From Neonectria sp. B-13 (Eukaryota > Ascomycota > Sordariomycetes > Hypocreales > Nectriaceae), in NCBI GenBank assembly GCA_002682825.1, contig NOKP01000002.1:3029944-3093943 (forward strand): 64,000 bases of DNA. Direction: 5' to 3'. Made by a program: the position numbers and the translations under genes. This document shows positions 23,886 to 34,959 of the stretch, piece after piece (position 1 is the stretch's first letter; the number at the start of each line of letters is the position of its first letter). Under the pieces are notes generated by a model. That model worked only from the letters and a program-made list of their open reading frames with translations, ran no database searches and was not told where the DNA came from.

Positions 23886-24382
23886 CACACATCCGCCTAT
23901 CGTTACCCATCCCCTCTGATCATATCGGATCGGAATCCTGCCCGATCCAATTCGATCATGGGAGCCATCGCCAGCTCCCTGTCTTGTCGGAACTGACAGC
24001 CCAGGAAAACATCAGTGATGACGCTCGCGTGAGCGTTGGCTAATTAACAATAAGAAATTCATACCCACGTCTCCATCCTCAATCTCCCTGAGATGGACTC
24101 AACCTGACGTTTAAGCGGCCCGGCCCGGTGAGTCGCACACTCGACCGCTTTTCCCAATGCCCTCGGCTGGCCAATGCCGAGAGCAACTTGTAACTGGGCA
24201 AATCGACACACTCCCGTGAGACATTCGCGCGGTTTTGTTCACTCCCTCCAACGAGAATGCCCTGCCGTGTCTCGGAATTGGCTCGCACGACAGCAAGCCA
24301 CCCTCCACCCATGCGTTCTGCAGCCTGAGTTGACATGCAGCCCAAAATGTAACATTCAAGCCCCTTGTCGATGTAGCCGATC

Positions 24383-24400
24383 TTTTTTTTTTTTTTTTTT
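24383..24400 (+). repeat. Homopolymer run of 18 T
   Basis: Eighteen consecutive T residues in gene-poor DNA, about 240 bp downstream of the stop of the minus-strand gene at 24639. Read on the minus strand it is an A18 run. It may be a simple slippage tract or the tail of an old retroposed sequence; no flanking element supports the second idea. Confidence 0.8.
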
Positions 24401-24638
24401 AACCACCGGCTGTTGCGGTTATTGTCTCGCCGGGATCTGCATCGCCACTGAAATCTGGGGAACGGCATCGGAAATCGGACTCAAACGAATGTATTTTCTA
24501 GACTCAAATCCTTGTGCGTAGTCTTATGTAAAAGTGCCAACCAAGTGATACGTGTGCCCAATACCCATCCATCAAACGCCTGATATCAATATCCCAATCT
24601 AGTACCTTTAAAAACCTCGTAGTCGTAGCCCAATCCGT

Positions 24639-26122
24639 TCAAACAGCAGCAGCAGGAGTGGCGTCCTCGACATATGGTTTCTTGTACACGCCATCGTCGG
24701 ATCCATTTGATACACTGGCGCTGTCGTGGTTCCTGTCCGAGACTGAGCTGGCAGCTGTGGCAGATTCGCCGCTGCTGTTGCCGCCGTTGGCCTTTCTGGC
24801 ACCCGACCAAGTAGACGAGTGGTTCGTAACAACGCTGGGAGCGTCCGTTTTGGGGATCAAGCCGACATCGAGGCCGAGGCGACGCATGGCCTCGCTAAGA
24901 GCCTCGGTCTTCTGTTTGATGGCATCGGCGTCAGCCGCAGGAGAAGGCTTGGCCGCAGGAGCGGCATCGGCCGCAGGAGTGGCATTGGTCGCAGGAGTAG
25001 GCTCAGCGGGAACGGGGATAGTGCCAGGCTGGGCGCCAGTAGACAGGAACGCCTCCCGGTCGTGATCCGCCTCCTTGGTCTCGGACTTGTGGGCCTTCCA
25101 CTTCTCATCCAGAGTCGTGGGCACCTCGACGTCAGGCTCTGGCTTGGGCTCCTTCTTCTCGCGTCTCGTGAGCTCGACCTCGAGGATTCGGGTACCCATG
25201 GGGATCTTTCCCTTGAGACCGTTGTCGTCCATGTCGTAGAAGAGGGACCAGATACCGGGAAGCTCCTCGACGGCGCAGAATCCCTCCCAGCCCTGTAGGG
25301 TCATGCGACGGTCCTGCTTGGTACAGTCAAAGGGCCCCGTCAGGTTGTCCTGGGCATCGGCGCGAACACCATACTTGACCTCGTATGTCTTCTTGTCGAC
25401 GTAGATCCAGTTGAGCATGGGAGGGTCGTCGCTGATGGTGCTGACAAGGCCTTCGTACGTCGAGTCAGGGTAGGGGAGGAAATATCCCGAGAAGGGGTAG
25501 CCCTTGCTGACATTGTTCTTGCTGTCGTGGTTGTACAAGGGGTGCTCATTGGCGATGTAGAGCTGGGGAGGTATCCGGGTCAGTTGATATTCACATAATG
25601 TTGTGATGGGGTCATGAGCATGAGGGATAGGAAGAAACCTCGGGGCTAGTTTACCTTGTTGTCTTTGAGGACGATCAACTTGTTGTTGATGTCACGGCTT
25701 CGGATGGAAGGCTTCACGCAAGATACGGCCAGGTTGCAGCGACGGGAGCGGTGCTCCTCACGCTTGGACTTGGACTGACTCTGACGGATAGCCTCCTGAG
25801 TGCCCAGCATGGCCGGGCAGATGGTGAGGGCGAGCAGCATGGGGATGGACATGATGACGGCTTGCGGGTCGTCCTTTTGCACAGCGGCCTTGAGTTTGTC
25901 GATTTCGTCAAGCAGCTGTTGCTTGCACTGGGCGCCGAACAGGTCTTGGAGAATGGTCTGGGGCGTGGGGGGGTTGGGCGTCGACGTGGAAGATGACGAG
26001 GACGACGAGGGTGAGGGTGAGGGTGAGGGTGAGGATGAAGACGTGGAGTTGGATGGGGAGTCTGGGTCTGAAGACGAAGAGTCTGGGGACGGGGATGAGG
26101 ACGGGGATGATGGGGCCGACAT
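24639..26122 (-). CDS. Conserved fungal protein, unknown function
   Basis: Two exons, 26122-25655 and 25562-24639, split by a 92-bp intron, join in frame to 463 residues. The first 53 residues are an almost pure Ser/Pro/Asp tract. A conserved-looking core of about residues 55-310 follows, with LQDLFGAQCKQQLLDEI, a short hydrophobic stretch (IPMLLALTICPAML), then LYIANEHPLYNHD, SGYFLPYPDSTYEGL and WSLFYDMDDNGLKG. The last 150 residues are low-complexity Ala/Pro/Thr/Ser. I do not recognise a domain with a named function, although the core style is that of a protein widespread in Pezizomycotina. The splice was chosen because it joins LKDNK to LYIANEHP in phase. No signal peptide is seen. It is divergent from the small gene at 27863. 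Confidence 0.8.
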
Positions 26123-27862
26123 TGATGCAGCTACCTAGTTTATCCGGCTCGAACAATATCAACCGCAGCAGTAATAACAAGGAACCATTCAAGAAGAACC
26201 ACACGCAGGCGCAGACGCAGACGCAGACGCAGAGAGAAGGGAGAGGAGACAGGCGGAAGAGAGGAGAAGGACTTCCGGGGTAACTAGACGAAGAGATTCT
26301 GTCCCAAAACGGTACACTATTTAAAGATTGTTCGCCCCCGGATGCTCGACACCGAGAAGATTTGCGGTGCCAGGTGGGCGTGTGCTCGGACGCCAGGATG
26401 GGCCGTGTAAATGAGACCCAATCAAGCAGCGGATTGCCGGTGTTTCCCGACGAAATCATGCCATGCTCCGGGAAGGAAAAGGAAAGAAGAAAGGAGGTTC
26501 TTCAGGAAGTGACTTGTTTCTCCCCGTAGAATGCCTGACCTTGTCTCTGGCTTGGAACTTGTTGCACTTTGCGTGTGGACACACACTGGACATACACTGG
26601 ACACACTGAGAGGGCGCAAGGGCGGCGTCGGTTTCCCGGCCCAACAGGAATCGCACATATGCGAAACACGGCGGCTGCGGCGTCGCGGGCTGATCCCTGC
26701 ACCCGCATCACGCCGGGTGGACCGCAAGAAAAGCGGGGGCTAAACGCGGGAAATCGACGGCGGGTGAAGTGCCGCGGGCTATCGACCGCCGGGGATTGAA
26801 TCGGAGCAGCAACCTGGCTCCCTCCGCACAGAACACAAATGTCGCCACGGCACATGCAAGCATGCCAACATCGGATGATCTCGCGCGTCGCGGGGATACG
26901 TGTCAACCGGATGGAACCAAGCTACATGCGTTACTGGGTAAGCCGCCTGAGCCCTGACGGGTGAGGCCGACCCCCTGGCGCCCCATACAACTGCACGTAC
27001 TACGTACAGACGTGTCACCCAATTCACGCCGGCTGCAACCCGAAGGCTGGAGAGCTTTGTCTTTGCCTGGGGAGCTTTGCCTGGGCAGCTCGTGTGGAGC
27101 CGGGTGGACGCCCTGTCTCGCAGCTTGCCCTTCGGCTTCTCTGATCTGATCTGATCTGGCCTGCACTGGCCTGCACTGGCCTGGTCCGGTCCAACCGCCC
27201 TGGTTCTGCGGGTGTGGCGGCCGAAGATGGGGGCCGATGTGCCCAATGTGAGAGAGAGAGAGAGATTCTGGGCTAATTGACAGGCCGATGCGGGTGATGT
27301 TAACATGCCGATGCGGGTTAACTCCCTACTCTTAACAGCGACAACGAAATAACGATCCCCCCCAGCATCCATCGCAGCACCCCTACCTACCTCCCTGAGG
27401 TGATCCCACTGGCGGGGGTAGCACCGCCTTTTGCGTGCCATCCATCCCCAGGAAAACCCCCAAAGAGCCGCCTGCCTCTAGCGTGCCTCAAGGTGAGACC
27501 GCATTGACAACTCATCAAACTGCGAGGCTCCCCCCCCGGAGCCGTTGCTGGGTTCTAGGTCAACCCCGTGGCGGGAGCCGCAGGTCCGGTGTGGGTTCAC
27601 GACGTGCCTCGTTCGGGATGTTTCGCGGGAAACGGAGGTTGCGCTCATGAAGAAGCAACGAAGCCAGACCGAACCCTCAGCCCATGGCCGCCGAGGAATT
27701 GTCTATAAAGGAAGCACTCTCGATCCTCGCTGAACCAATTCCTCTTCTCATCATCAACTCACACATCCTCCTCTCTCAACTACAATCACTCGAGCCCCAG
27801 CTCCAATCACCATCCAACCTTTCAACCTCTTCAACGACTTTTAGTCCACCCAAACCATCAAC
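26123..27862. promoter_or_regulatory. Long divergent intergenic region
   Basis: This 1.74-kb region lies between two divergent genes and contains both promoters. It has simple tracts: a (GCAGAC)n run near 26205-26235, TCTGATC and CCTGCACTGG direct repeats at about 27140-27185, and a GA run near 27250. The DNA just before 27863 is C/T-rich, typical of a transcribed leader. No additional exon was recognised. Confidence 0.45.
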
Positions 27863-28491
27863 ATGTCTGCTCCTGCGTAAGAAACCCCCTCCCCCGAAGC
27901 CAAGAAACTTCCCCCCAAAGAAGCCTTATAACAAGCTTAACTGTCCGCTTTGCTTGGGCGTCGAGTGGTATCCAGAGTCTAACTCTCTCTACTTCTCTAG
28001 CGCCACCACCGCTTCCCCCCCTGCTACCTCCCCTACTACCACTTCTGCTCCTGCCCTCCCCAAGCCCCAGCCTCCTACCACGTAAGCGCTCTAGAAGCTT
28101 GCTCGAAGCTCAAGCATATCAAGAGAGGGACACAGGCTGACATTGGTAGCTCCTCCAGCCTCGCCAAGTCCAACAACCAGGCTTACCTGTCCGACTCGGA
28201 CTCTGATGGCCAGGCCCGTGGCGGCCGCCGCAGCAACAACAAGCAGTTCGTTGTTCCTCTGCCCACCTCCACCGGTCTCTCTCAGCCCGCTGGTAAGTCA
28301 AACGAACTCCCCTGCACTAAAGAATCAACCGCTGACCACCATCCTGTACAGGCCAGCTCCTGAGGGGCGCCACCGATGATGCCGGCAACCAGAAGACCGC
28401 TGCTCTCCTCATCGGCATCAAGCTCGACCTCGAGGCCGAGGTTCACTTGACTGCCCGCGTCAAGGGTGACATCGTCGTCGGTCTTTACTAA
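27863..28491 (+). CDS. Small conserved fungal protein
   Basis: Four exons, 27863-27876, 28001-28081, 28150-28292 and 28352-28491, join in frame to 125 residues. The first coding exon is only 14 nt. The N-terminal 35 residues are Ala/Thr/Pro-rich and likely disordered. A middle part has LSDSDSDGQARGGRRSNNKQF, and a C-terminal part of about 45 residues has LIGIKLDLEAEVHLTARVKG and ends in VVGLY, an alternating pattern that suggests beta strands. The LxLDLxxEV ending recalls a group of short uncharacterised fungal proteins, but I know no function. All three introns have standard signals and the phases agree, so the gene model is firm although the role is unknown. A possible AATAAA polyadenylation signal is at 28706-28711. 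Confidence 0.8.
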
Positions 28492-29830
28492 GCACCTCAT
28501 CCTTGTCTGATACCGATGGTGATTGGGTTCAAGCAAAGGGGCACGAGATGTGTTGATACACGAGATTGATGGCTACCCTGCCCATGCTCTACGCTTTGAT
28601 GAGCTGTGAAGCTGGAAACCTCTCGGAGGGGACTCGGGGCGTCAAAGGTTGAGATTTTCCTTTGTTCGGATAGGCATATTTAAAACATACTATTGTAGCA
28701 TGCAAAATAAACTCATGACTACCATTTCTTGTTTCTCAATCACAATTCACTCAAACGCAATGGACTCCACACCCAACTTGAATTGATATGCCAGCACGAA
28801 ATTGACAAAAGGAACAACAACCACAAAGTTAACCAATTCGATGAGCTACCCTGTTTTCTGAACCTGCTTGAGACGTTCAATTAAAGCTGGATGAAGTCAA
28901 TCTGAAATACTCCAAGCCTAGCCTACCTCTTGTTTCAGACTTATCAGTGCCACGATGCGGTGCACGTTTTTACTGGAGTGAGTATAGCAGAACTTACCCT
29001 TCACAGGGGTGGGCGGTTAGTATCCTAGCTCCCGGCCAATCGATATTATTGTGAATCTAAAGTGCTCTGACATGGACGGTGCAAGCCAAGTTTTCTCATG
29101 TTTGCCAATATGACATCAACTTCGGATTTCAACGTTCTCCTACGAATCGCATCGTTCTACACCCTTGGGGTTCCAATGCAAGTAAGCATGTACGTGTCTA
29201 GACCCCGGTCCTCAACGCCATGTCTATGATCCAAAGACTGTTTCATTATTGTTTGATTTCTGAGGGTTCAATCATGCCCGTACGACTGCTTTCAACTGTT
29301 CACTACTTTCCATCCGCTGACTTGTTTGCTTTGACTACGCCTCCGTTCAAGCTCATGTCGTATGTTTTTGTCTTCCCTACGTCATCTAATCGATGCGTCA
29401 ACTCATTTACAGGATGCTGAAACCCGACTCGATCAGTGACAGTTTCATAGACCGGAGTAGGCATGTAATTTCTTGGCTTTTCTATGTTCAAAAACTGCGA
29501 GACAAGATGTGCTCTGATTATATTCGGCACGGCCTTCGCCATGTCCGGCTTTGTTAGGTAGTCGACCATAATGACGCATGATTGACGGTTTCCCGAATTA
29601 CAGCATCCCACATAGCTAAAATAAAAACAGTTAAAAACATTACACAACACTCGTTTCAGCTTAAACCGCAACACAAACGTACGGTTTAGAGCTGCCAAAA
29701 GAAAAAGAAAAAGAAAAAGGCATGCTGAACAGACGCGATTTTACCTTTTTGCTACCCTGTACAATTCCTCAGAAGCATCAATCTCCCTAATCGGTATTAC
29801 GGAGCTCGAAAAACATGAAGCACTAGCTTG
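28492..29830. other. Intergenic, no firm gene
   Basis: The region holds the 3' end of the small gene, then 1.1 kb of A/T-rich DNA. A 131-residue frame on the minus strand (29698-29303) is the longest one; its sequence matches no family I know and it has no supporting splice or context signal, so I do not call it. Confidence 0.4.
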
Positions 29831-29932
29831 GGTGAGATGGCCGAGTTGGTTATGGCGCCAGGTTAAGGATAACCTTAACATCTAAATTTCCTGGTGGAGC
29901 AATCCTCCTGGGTTCAAGTCCCAGTCTCATCA
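29831..29932 (+). tRNA. tRNA-Leu(AAG) with 20-nt intron
   Basis: The acceptor stem GGTGAGA pairs with TCTCATC (one G-T), followed by discriminator A at 29932. The A box reads TGGCCGAGTTGG and the B box GGTTCAAGTCC; the T stem is CTGGG/CCCAG. The anticodon stem CCAGG/CCTGG encloses loop TTAAGGT after removal of a 20-nt intron placed after position 37. The anticodon is AAG. The long variable arm confirms a type II leucine tRNA. The intron carries CCTTAAC, which pairs with GTTAAGG of the anticodon arm, the usual pre-tRNA feature. A T run at about 29937-29942 would end RNA polymerase III transcription. Confidence 0.95.
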
Positions 29933-30345
29933 TTTGTTTTTTGGTCTCATTTTCTTTTTGCCTAACCTTTCGTTTTACCCTTCAAGGTGAATGAATACCA
30001 CAGGGTGTCTGTCACTGACCTTGACGGGTATTTTACGCTTTCACTTCTGTCAACCTTATTACAAACATCCACCGAGAAAACGTTGTTCAGTGAGAAAACG
30101 GCCACGGAGAAAAGGGTTATGGAGAAACCGTTGTTCACGAAGCAAGGTTTGCCCTCAGATACCTACCTGCTGCTACTTAAGCACATGGGCTGCATCACCA
30201 TCTTCTCTCTCGACCATCTTCCTTACTCACCCCCACCGCACGCAGCTCGTTACATCTGACTGTTGCCATCGACCATTACCACATTTCGACATCCTCAAAA
30301 CAAATCCCTTTACCACCTGACTCACTTCCAGAAACGTCTCCAGCA
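29933..30345. promoter_or_regulatory. Upstream region of AIG2-like gene
   Basis: This 413-bp interval contains the pol III terminator of the tRNA and the promoter and leader of the gene at 30346. The last 100 bp are C/A-rich. No exon was recognised. Confidence 0.45.
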
Positions 30346-30828
30346 ATGTCTTCCGAAAAAAGACCCCTTTTCATCTGTGGCCCTTTATGTGCACCACCCC
30401 TCCTCGCCTGGGTTCTCACAGGAGACACATCCAATGCCGACGCTATAACCAAGCTGATGAAGCCCGCTCGAGTATACGGATATGAACGATACACCGTGAA
30501 ACAGGCAGACCATCCTGCATTAATCAAAGCACAAGAACCGACTTCATGGGTCGATGGCTACTTGTTAGACCACGAAACGCCCGCCCAGCGGAAGAAGCTG
30601 AATGACTTTGAAGGCGAAATATTCCAAGCCATACAACTTTCGGTTCACCTCTTAGGCAAGAATGGAGAACTACTACAGCAGACTGCCGAAGCGGACATAT
30701 ATCTTTGGGCTGGGGATCGGGAGAGCCTCTCGTCTGAACCCTGGAATTACGATGAATTTGTCAAGAAAAGAATGGAGGACTGGCTTGCGCTGTTCGAGAG
30801 AGTCGGATTGGTTGGGGATGACTATTGA
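30346..30828 (+). CDS. AIG2-like gamma-glutamylcyclotransferase-fold protein
   Basis: A single exon codes for 160 residues. The N-terminus has LFICGPLCAPPLLAWVL, corresponding to the YGSL-type first strand of the fold, and PARVYGYERYTVK follows. DGYLLDHETPAQRKKLNDFEG holds the region with the conserved acidic residue (Glu in FEG) that is catalytic in gamma-glutamylcyclotransferases. Members of the AIG2/GGACT group open cyclised gamma-glutamyl or related amines; fungal paralogues of this style are numerous and mostly uncharacterised, so the substrate is unknown. No signal peptide or membrane segment is seen, implying a cytosolic protein. The length fits the family. A likely AATAAA signal is at 30934-30939. 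The neighbour upstream is the tRNA-Leu; no functional link is implied. Confidence 0.85.
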   Translation: MSSEKRPLFICGPLCAPPLLAWVLTGDTSNADAITKLMKPARVYGYERYTVKQADHPALIKAQEPTSWVDGYLLDHETPAQRKKLNDFEGEIFQAIQLSVHLLGKNGELLQQTAEADIYLWAGDRESLSSEPWNYDEFVKKRMEDWLALFERVGLVGDDY

Positions 30829-31383
30829 CTGATGACTGATCCTGGCCTTTTGTGGAATTGATTCGGATTCTTCGATGCACCAGCAAAATGCTACACAATT
30901 CGACTTGTACCCTTTCATTAGGCCATAGACAAAAATAAATGAGGCTTTAGGATGCTGCTGAATTAGAGACTGAGCATCTCGAAGTATTTCGTGGGGTGCA
31001 CATGATGCTGTGACAAGATGAGAACAAGACCGTCAACAGCGGTCATAAAGCCACAAGAAAAATATGCTGCTGGATGCATAGTGCAAACGCTTATGTGAAT
31101 CATGCACGAGGTATTGCACAGTATGCATGAAGGTTTGCATCCGTTGAAGTTGCTGGTGGAAAGATGGAAGACGGCGGAACAACCACTTGATCCGCCGCCG
31201 GCGAAAGAAGCAACTTAGGCGTTGAGGCGTTCGAATAACATTGAACTATCTGCCGGACCGACGCGCAGGTGGAGGCATTACGCTACAAAGGAAGGCTTCG
31301 GATCGAGCAATCTGGACAAGGAATCCGAGAAAACAAAGGCACCAATCTCAAATTCCCGCTTTTGTGGAGGTACTGCCGTCACG
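30829..31383. other. Intergenic
   Basis: The 555 bp hold the 3' end of the AIG2-like gene and the promoter of the helicase gene. The frame of the helicase stays open upstream to an ATG at 31222; I consider that part leader because the conserved VIDLTSDD-type N-terminus starts after 31384. Confidence 0.45.
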
Positions 31384-34300
31384 ATGCCTCGGCCAGTCAA
31401 GCGCGCGCACGAAGTCATTGACCTAACCAGCGATGACAGTGGGACGAGCGAAGCTCAAAACAAACGGCCCACGTTGGCGTCGCGCCAGGCACCACGACCT
31501 AGCGATCTAATCGCGAGAACCAATTATTCGACTGGAATAGGCGGCACGAACGTGTACGGCGCTGGCCACGCGTCGTCTCAGCCGTTGGCTTCTCAGCAGA
31601 TACCCGTCGTTGAACCGTTCGAGTTGGACTTGACACAGGATGGCGACGAGCCAGCTCTCGAGCTGTACGGGACTTTTGGTGCGTTGCTCTGTGACTGAAT
31701 GATGCCTGCTCTCGCATATCCTGACGCGTCGCAGCGGGGAAAATCGTCGGGATACGATACTACAGAGGTTATGCTTCGCCAGGAGAGACGGTTCTCGCCA
31801 GGAGAGAGCCCCATAATCAGGTTCGTGGCGCTGTTTTATAAAATACACTACTATGCATGATGCATCCGACCCCGGATTCTTTGTCTCGGGTGGTTGCGCG
31901 ATTCGGCGAAAGGGAGAAACTAATAGCTCAAGCAGTATGATCCAAATGCGATCCGAGTGGACAACGTCGTCGGTGATCAGATTGGCCATCTCCCCCGCAA
32001 GGTTGCCGAGAAGATTGCCCCGTACATGGTATAACAAAACCACTTAGAACATATCTTATTGCATGCATCTCTGACTTGGACTCAGGACCGCGGCGATGTA
32101 ACCCTCGAGGCCCAGCTCACAGGCGAGAAGGGCTTCTACGACTGCCCCGTCAAGCTCTTCTTCTTTGGCCTCAGTGATCAAGCCGAGCGCGCCAGGATTG
32201 AGGAGTCGCTGAAGAAGGACAAGCTCGTCAAAGCCACCGAGCTCAAGAAGACTAGAAGCGATGCCGAGACTCGGAGAGCCTTGATGGGGCTGACTAACGG
32301 CAGCTCTACCGTCGGTCTTGGATCGGGTGACATTGTCCACATTGAGCCCGAGGTGTCACTGGAGGAGCTTCTGCAGACCAGCGAAGCCGTCGAGATGCGG
32401 TCGGGGGGCGATGCCATCAAGACCCTGGCCATCGGGGAGGTCGAACTGGAGAAGATGCCCAAGGCCGACCAGCCTGATAAGTTGAAGGCGCAACTTCTGC
32501 CGTACCAGCTCCAGGTACGTTCACGAAAGGGGGCGAATATAACAAGTGCAGCTGCTGACCTTCGAATAGGGCCTGGCTTGGATGACCGCGAAAGAGAATC
32601 CCGTATTCCCCGAAACCGGCTCCAAAGATGTCGTCCAGCTCTGGAAGCGGGACAGCAAAGGCCGATACTGGAACATTGTATCCGACTTTGTCACTACGTC
32701 TCCCCCGAAACTCCTCTCTGGAGGGATCCTCGCCGACGACATGGGCCTGGGCAAGACGCTCCAGGTCATCAGCATCATCTTGACAGGCGGGCCGGGTACT
32801 ACTCTGATCGTCGCCCCCGTCAGTGTCATGAGCAACTGGCAGCAGCAGATCCAGCGACACGTCAAGGCCGACCAGCAGCCCAGCGTCTTCATCTACCACG
32901 GCGACAAAAAGGCGACGGCCAAGGAGCTGATGGACTTCGACGTCGTCATCACCAGCTACGGGAAGCTTGCCCGGGAGCGCGAGGATGGTGTCCGCAAGGT
33001 GCTGCTGTCGCAGAACATCGAGTGGCGCAGAGTTGTCTTGGACGAAGGCCACACGATCCGCAACGCCAGAACCAAAGCCGCCTTGGCCGCGTGCGATCTC
33101 AAGGCCAAGTCGCGATGGGTTTTGACCGGTACCCCAATGTAGGCAACCTCACTACATCCCAGATGAAACCAATGCCTCGAGTGTTTGCTAATGGGACACA
33201 GCATCAACTCCGTAAAAGACCTCCAGTCGCTTATCAAGTTCCTCCACATCACCGGAGGCATCGAGCAGCCCGAGATCTTCAACGCCAAAATCACCCGTCG
33301 CCTAGGATCTGACGATAGGAGCGCCCAGATTCTGCTCCAGGCACTGATGCAAGACCTATGTCTCAGACGCAAGAAGGACATGAAGTTTGTGGATCTCAGA
33401 TTGCCAGAGAAGAAGGAGTTCATCCACCGCATCCAGTTCCGGCCGGATGAGAAGCGCAAGTACGAGGCTCTGCTGTATGTCCTGACCCCCCTCGCTCGGC
33501 TCCGAGTGGCAGCTTACAGAACTACAGGTCGGAAGCCAGAGGTGTCTTGCAAGAATACCAAGCGAATTCTGCGGCAGGCCAAAAGGGGCGCTTCCAAAAT
33601 GTCCTCGAACGCCTGCTTCGTCTCCGACAGACGTACGTATATCCCTCCCACAGCTGGCTCCATTGAAGTGCTCACTGCCATCTAGTTGCAACCACTGGAC
33701 ACTCTGCAAGGAGCGTATCGCCGGACTCCTCGAGCTCCTGGGCGACCAAGACGTCGTCGTCCTCAACGATAAGAACCGCACGCTGCTCCAAGAAGCCCTG
33801 CGCCTCTACATCGAGAGCCAAGAGGACTGCGCCGTCTGCTACGATACGCCCACCGCGCCCGTCATAACGACGTGCAAGCACGTGTACTGCCGCCCCTGCA
33901 TTAGCCGCGCCATCGAGGTCCAGGGCAAGTGTCCCATGTGCCGCAACCCGCTGACCGAGGACGCGCTGCTGGAGCCCGCCCCCGAGACGGCCGGCGACGA
34001 GGCGCCACCGCTGGACTCGGAGACGCAGAGCTCCAAGACAGAGGCCATGCTGCAGATCGTGCAGGCCACGCTCCGCAATGACGGGTCCAAGGTTATCGTC
34101 TTCTCGCAGTGGACGTCGTTCCTCAACATCCTGCAGAACCAACTCGAGGCCGCCGGCATCAAGTTCACCCGCGTCGACGGGAGCATGAAGGCAGACCACC
34201 GGGACCGCGCCATTGACGCCCTCGACAACGACCCAGAGACCCGCGTTATGCTTGCCAGCCTTGCCGTGTGCAGCGTTGGTCTCAACCTTGTCTCCGCCGA

Positions 34301-34633
34301 CACCGTCATTCTCGCGGATAGCTGTAAGCCACTCACTCCACTCCACCCCCCTCTCCCCTCCCCTACATGCTGTTGTTGAGAACTCTCCCCTAACCTTACA
34401 TAGGGTGGGCGCCAGCCATCGAAGACCAGGCCGTCGACCGTGTCCACCGGCTGGGCCAGACTCGCCCAACGACCGTGTGGCGCCTCGTCATGGAGGGCTC
34501 CGTTGAAGAGCGTGTCCTAGACATCCAGCAGGAGAAGCGGGAGCTGGTCACCAAGGCGTTCCAGGAGAAGGCTAGTCAGCGCAAGAAGGCCAAGGATACC
34601 CGAATGGCGGACGTGCTCAAGTTGCTTGGTTGA
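31384..34633 (+). CDS. HIRAN-SNF2-RING helicase, HLTF/Rad5 type
   Basis: Nine exons, 31384-31678, 31735-31820, 31936-32028, 32086-32514, 32570-33138, 33202-33474, 33528-33632, 33686-34323 and 34404-34633, join in frame to 905 residues. The N-terminus has VIDLTSDD, a SUMO-interacting-like motif. A HIRAN domain covers about 93-160 and normally grips 3' DNA ends at stalled forks. The SNF2 ATPase shows DDMGLGKT at 357-364 and DEGH at 459-462. A C3HC4 RING (about 665-702; CAVCYD, CKHVYC, CPMC) is inserted between ATPase lobes. The second lobe has VFSQWTSFL and the VHRLGQ box. This order is that of HLTF and Rad5, ubiquitin ligases and translocases for PCNA polyubiquitination and fork reversal. It may be a paralogue rather than the main Rad5, which is usually longer in fungi. 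Confidence 0.92.
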
Positions 34634-34959
34634 ATTGTGAAACGGGGTGTCATTGGGTCAGAGGAAACAACCCTCAAGGAGTTATACCTTTATGGAACGA
34701 CTTAAGATTCCATGTTGCTTAAACGGAAAATCTGGCGTTGGTTTGGTTGCAGAGAGTCCTACACTCTCAAGACTCGAATATTGCCTCATCAACGGATCTG
34801 ATGATGAATACAATACTTGCTTGTCACACGCTGTGTCGTTATTACTTTATTTTTCTGCAGTCTACATGCCTTTTTAAACTAGGTAGGTTCTGTCCTTACC
34901 CCTTGCCTGGGATACTATACAAGCCGGTTGGCCCAGAGGCTCGCTGACCGCACCAATTT
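34634..34959. other. Convergent 3' regions helicase / NCA2
   Basis: The 326 bp between two converging stop codons hold both 3' ends. Nothing else is visible. Confidence 0.5.

Larger units (their letters stand above)
21049..24638. other. Gene-poor region
   Basis: In these 3.6 kb no gene could be recognised. Frames on the minus strand between about 21280 and 22250 have somewhat protein-like composition (for example around 21800-22010) but match no family I know and are broken by stops. A short tandem repeat (23826-23885) and an 18-T run (24383-24400) are the clearest structures. The last part is the 3' side of the minus-strand gene ending at 24639. Confidence 0.4.

Noticed and set aside
29303..29698. 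131-residue minus-strand frame
   Set aside because: No family similarity, no splice or promoter support, and it lies in A/T-rich DNA beside a tRNA.
33672..34469. 265-residue minus-strand frame
   Set aside because: It lies opposite the RING and helicase C-terminal exons and has shadow composition (Val/Leu/Gly-rich).
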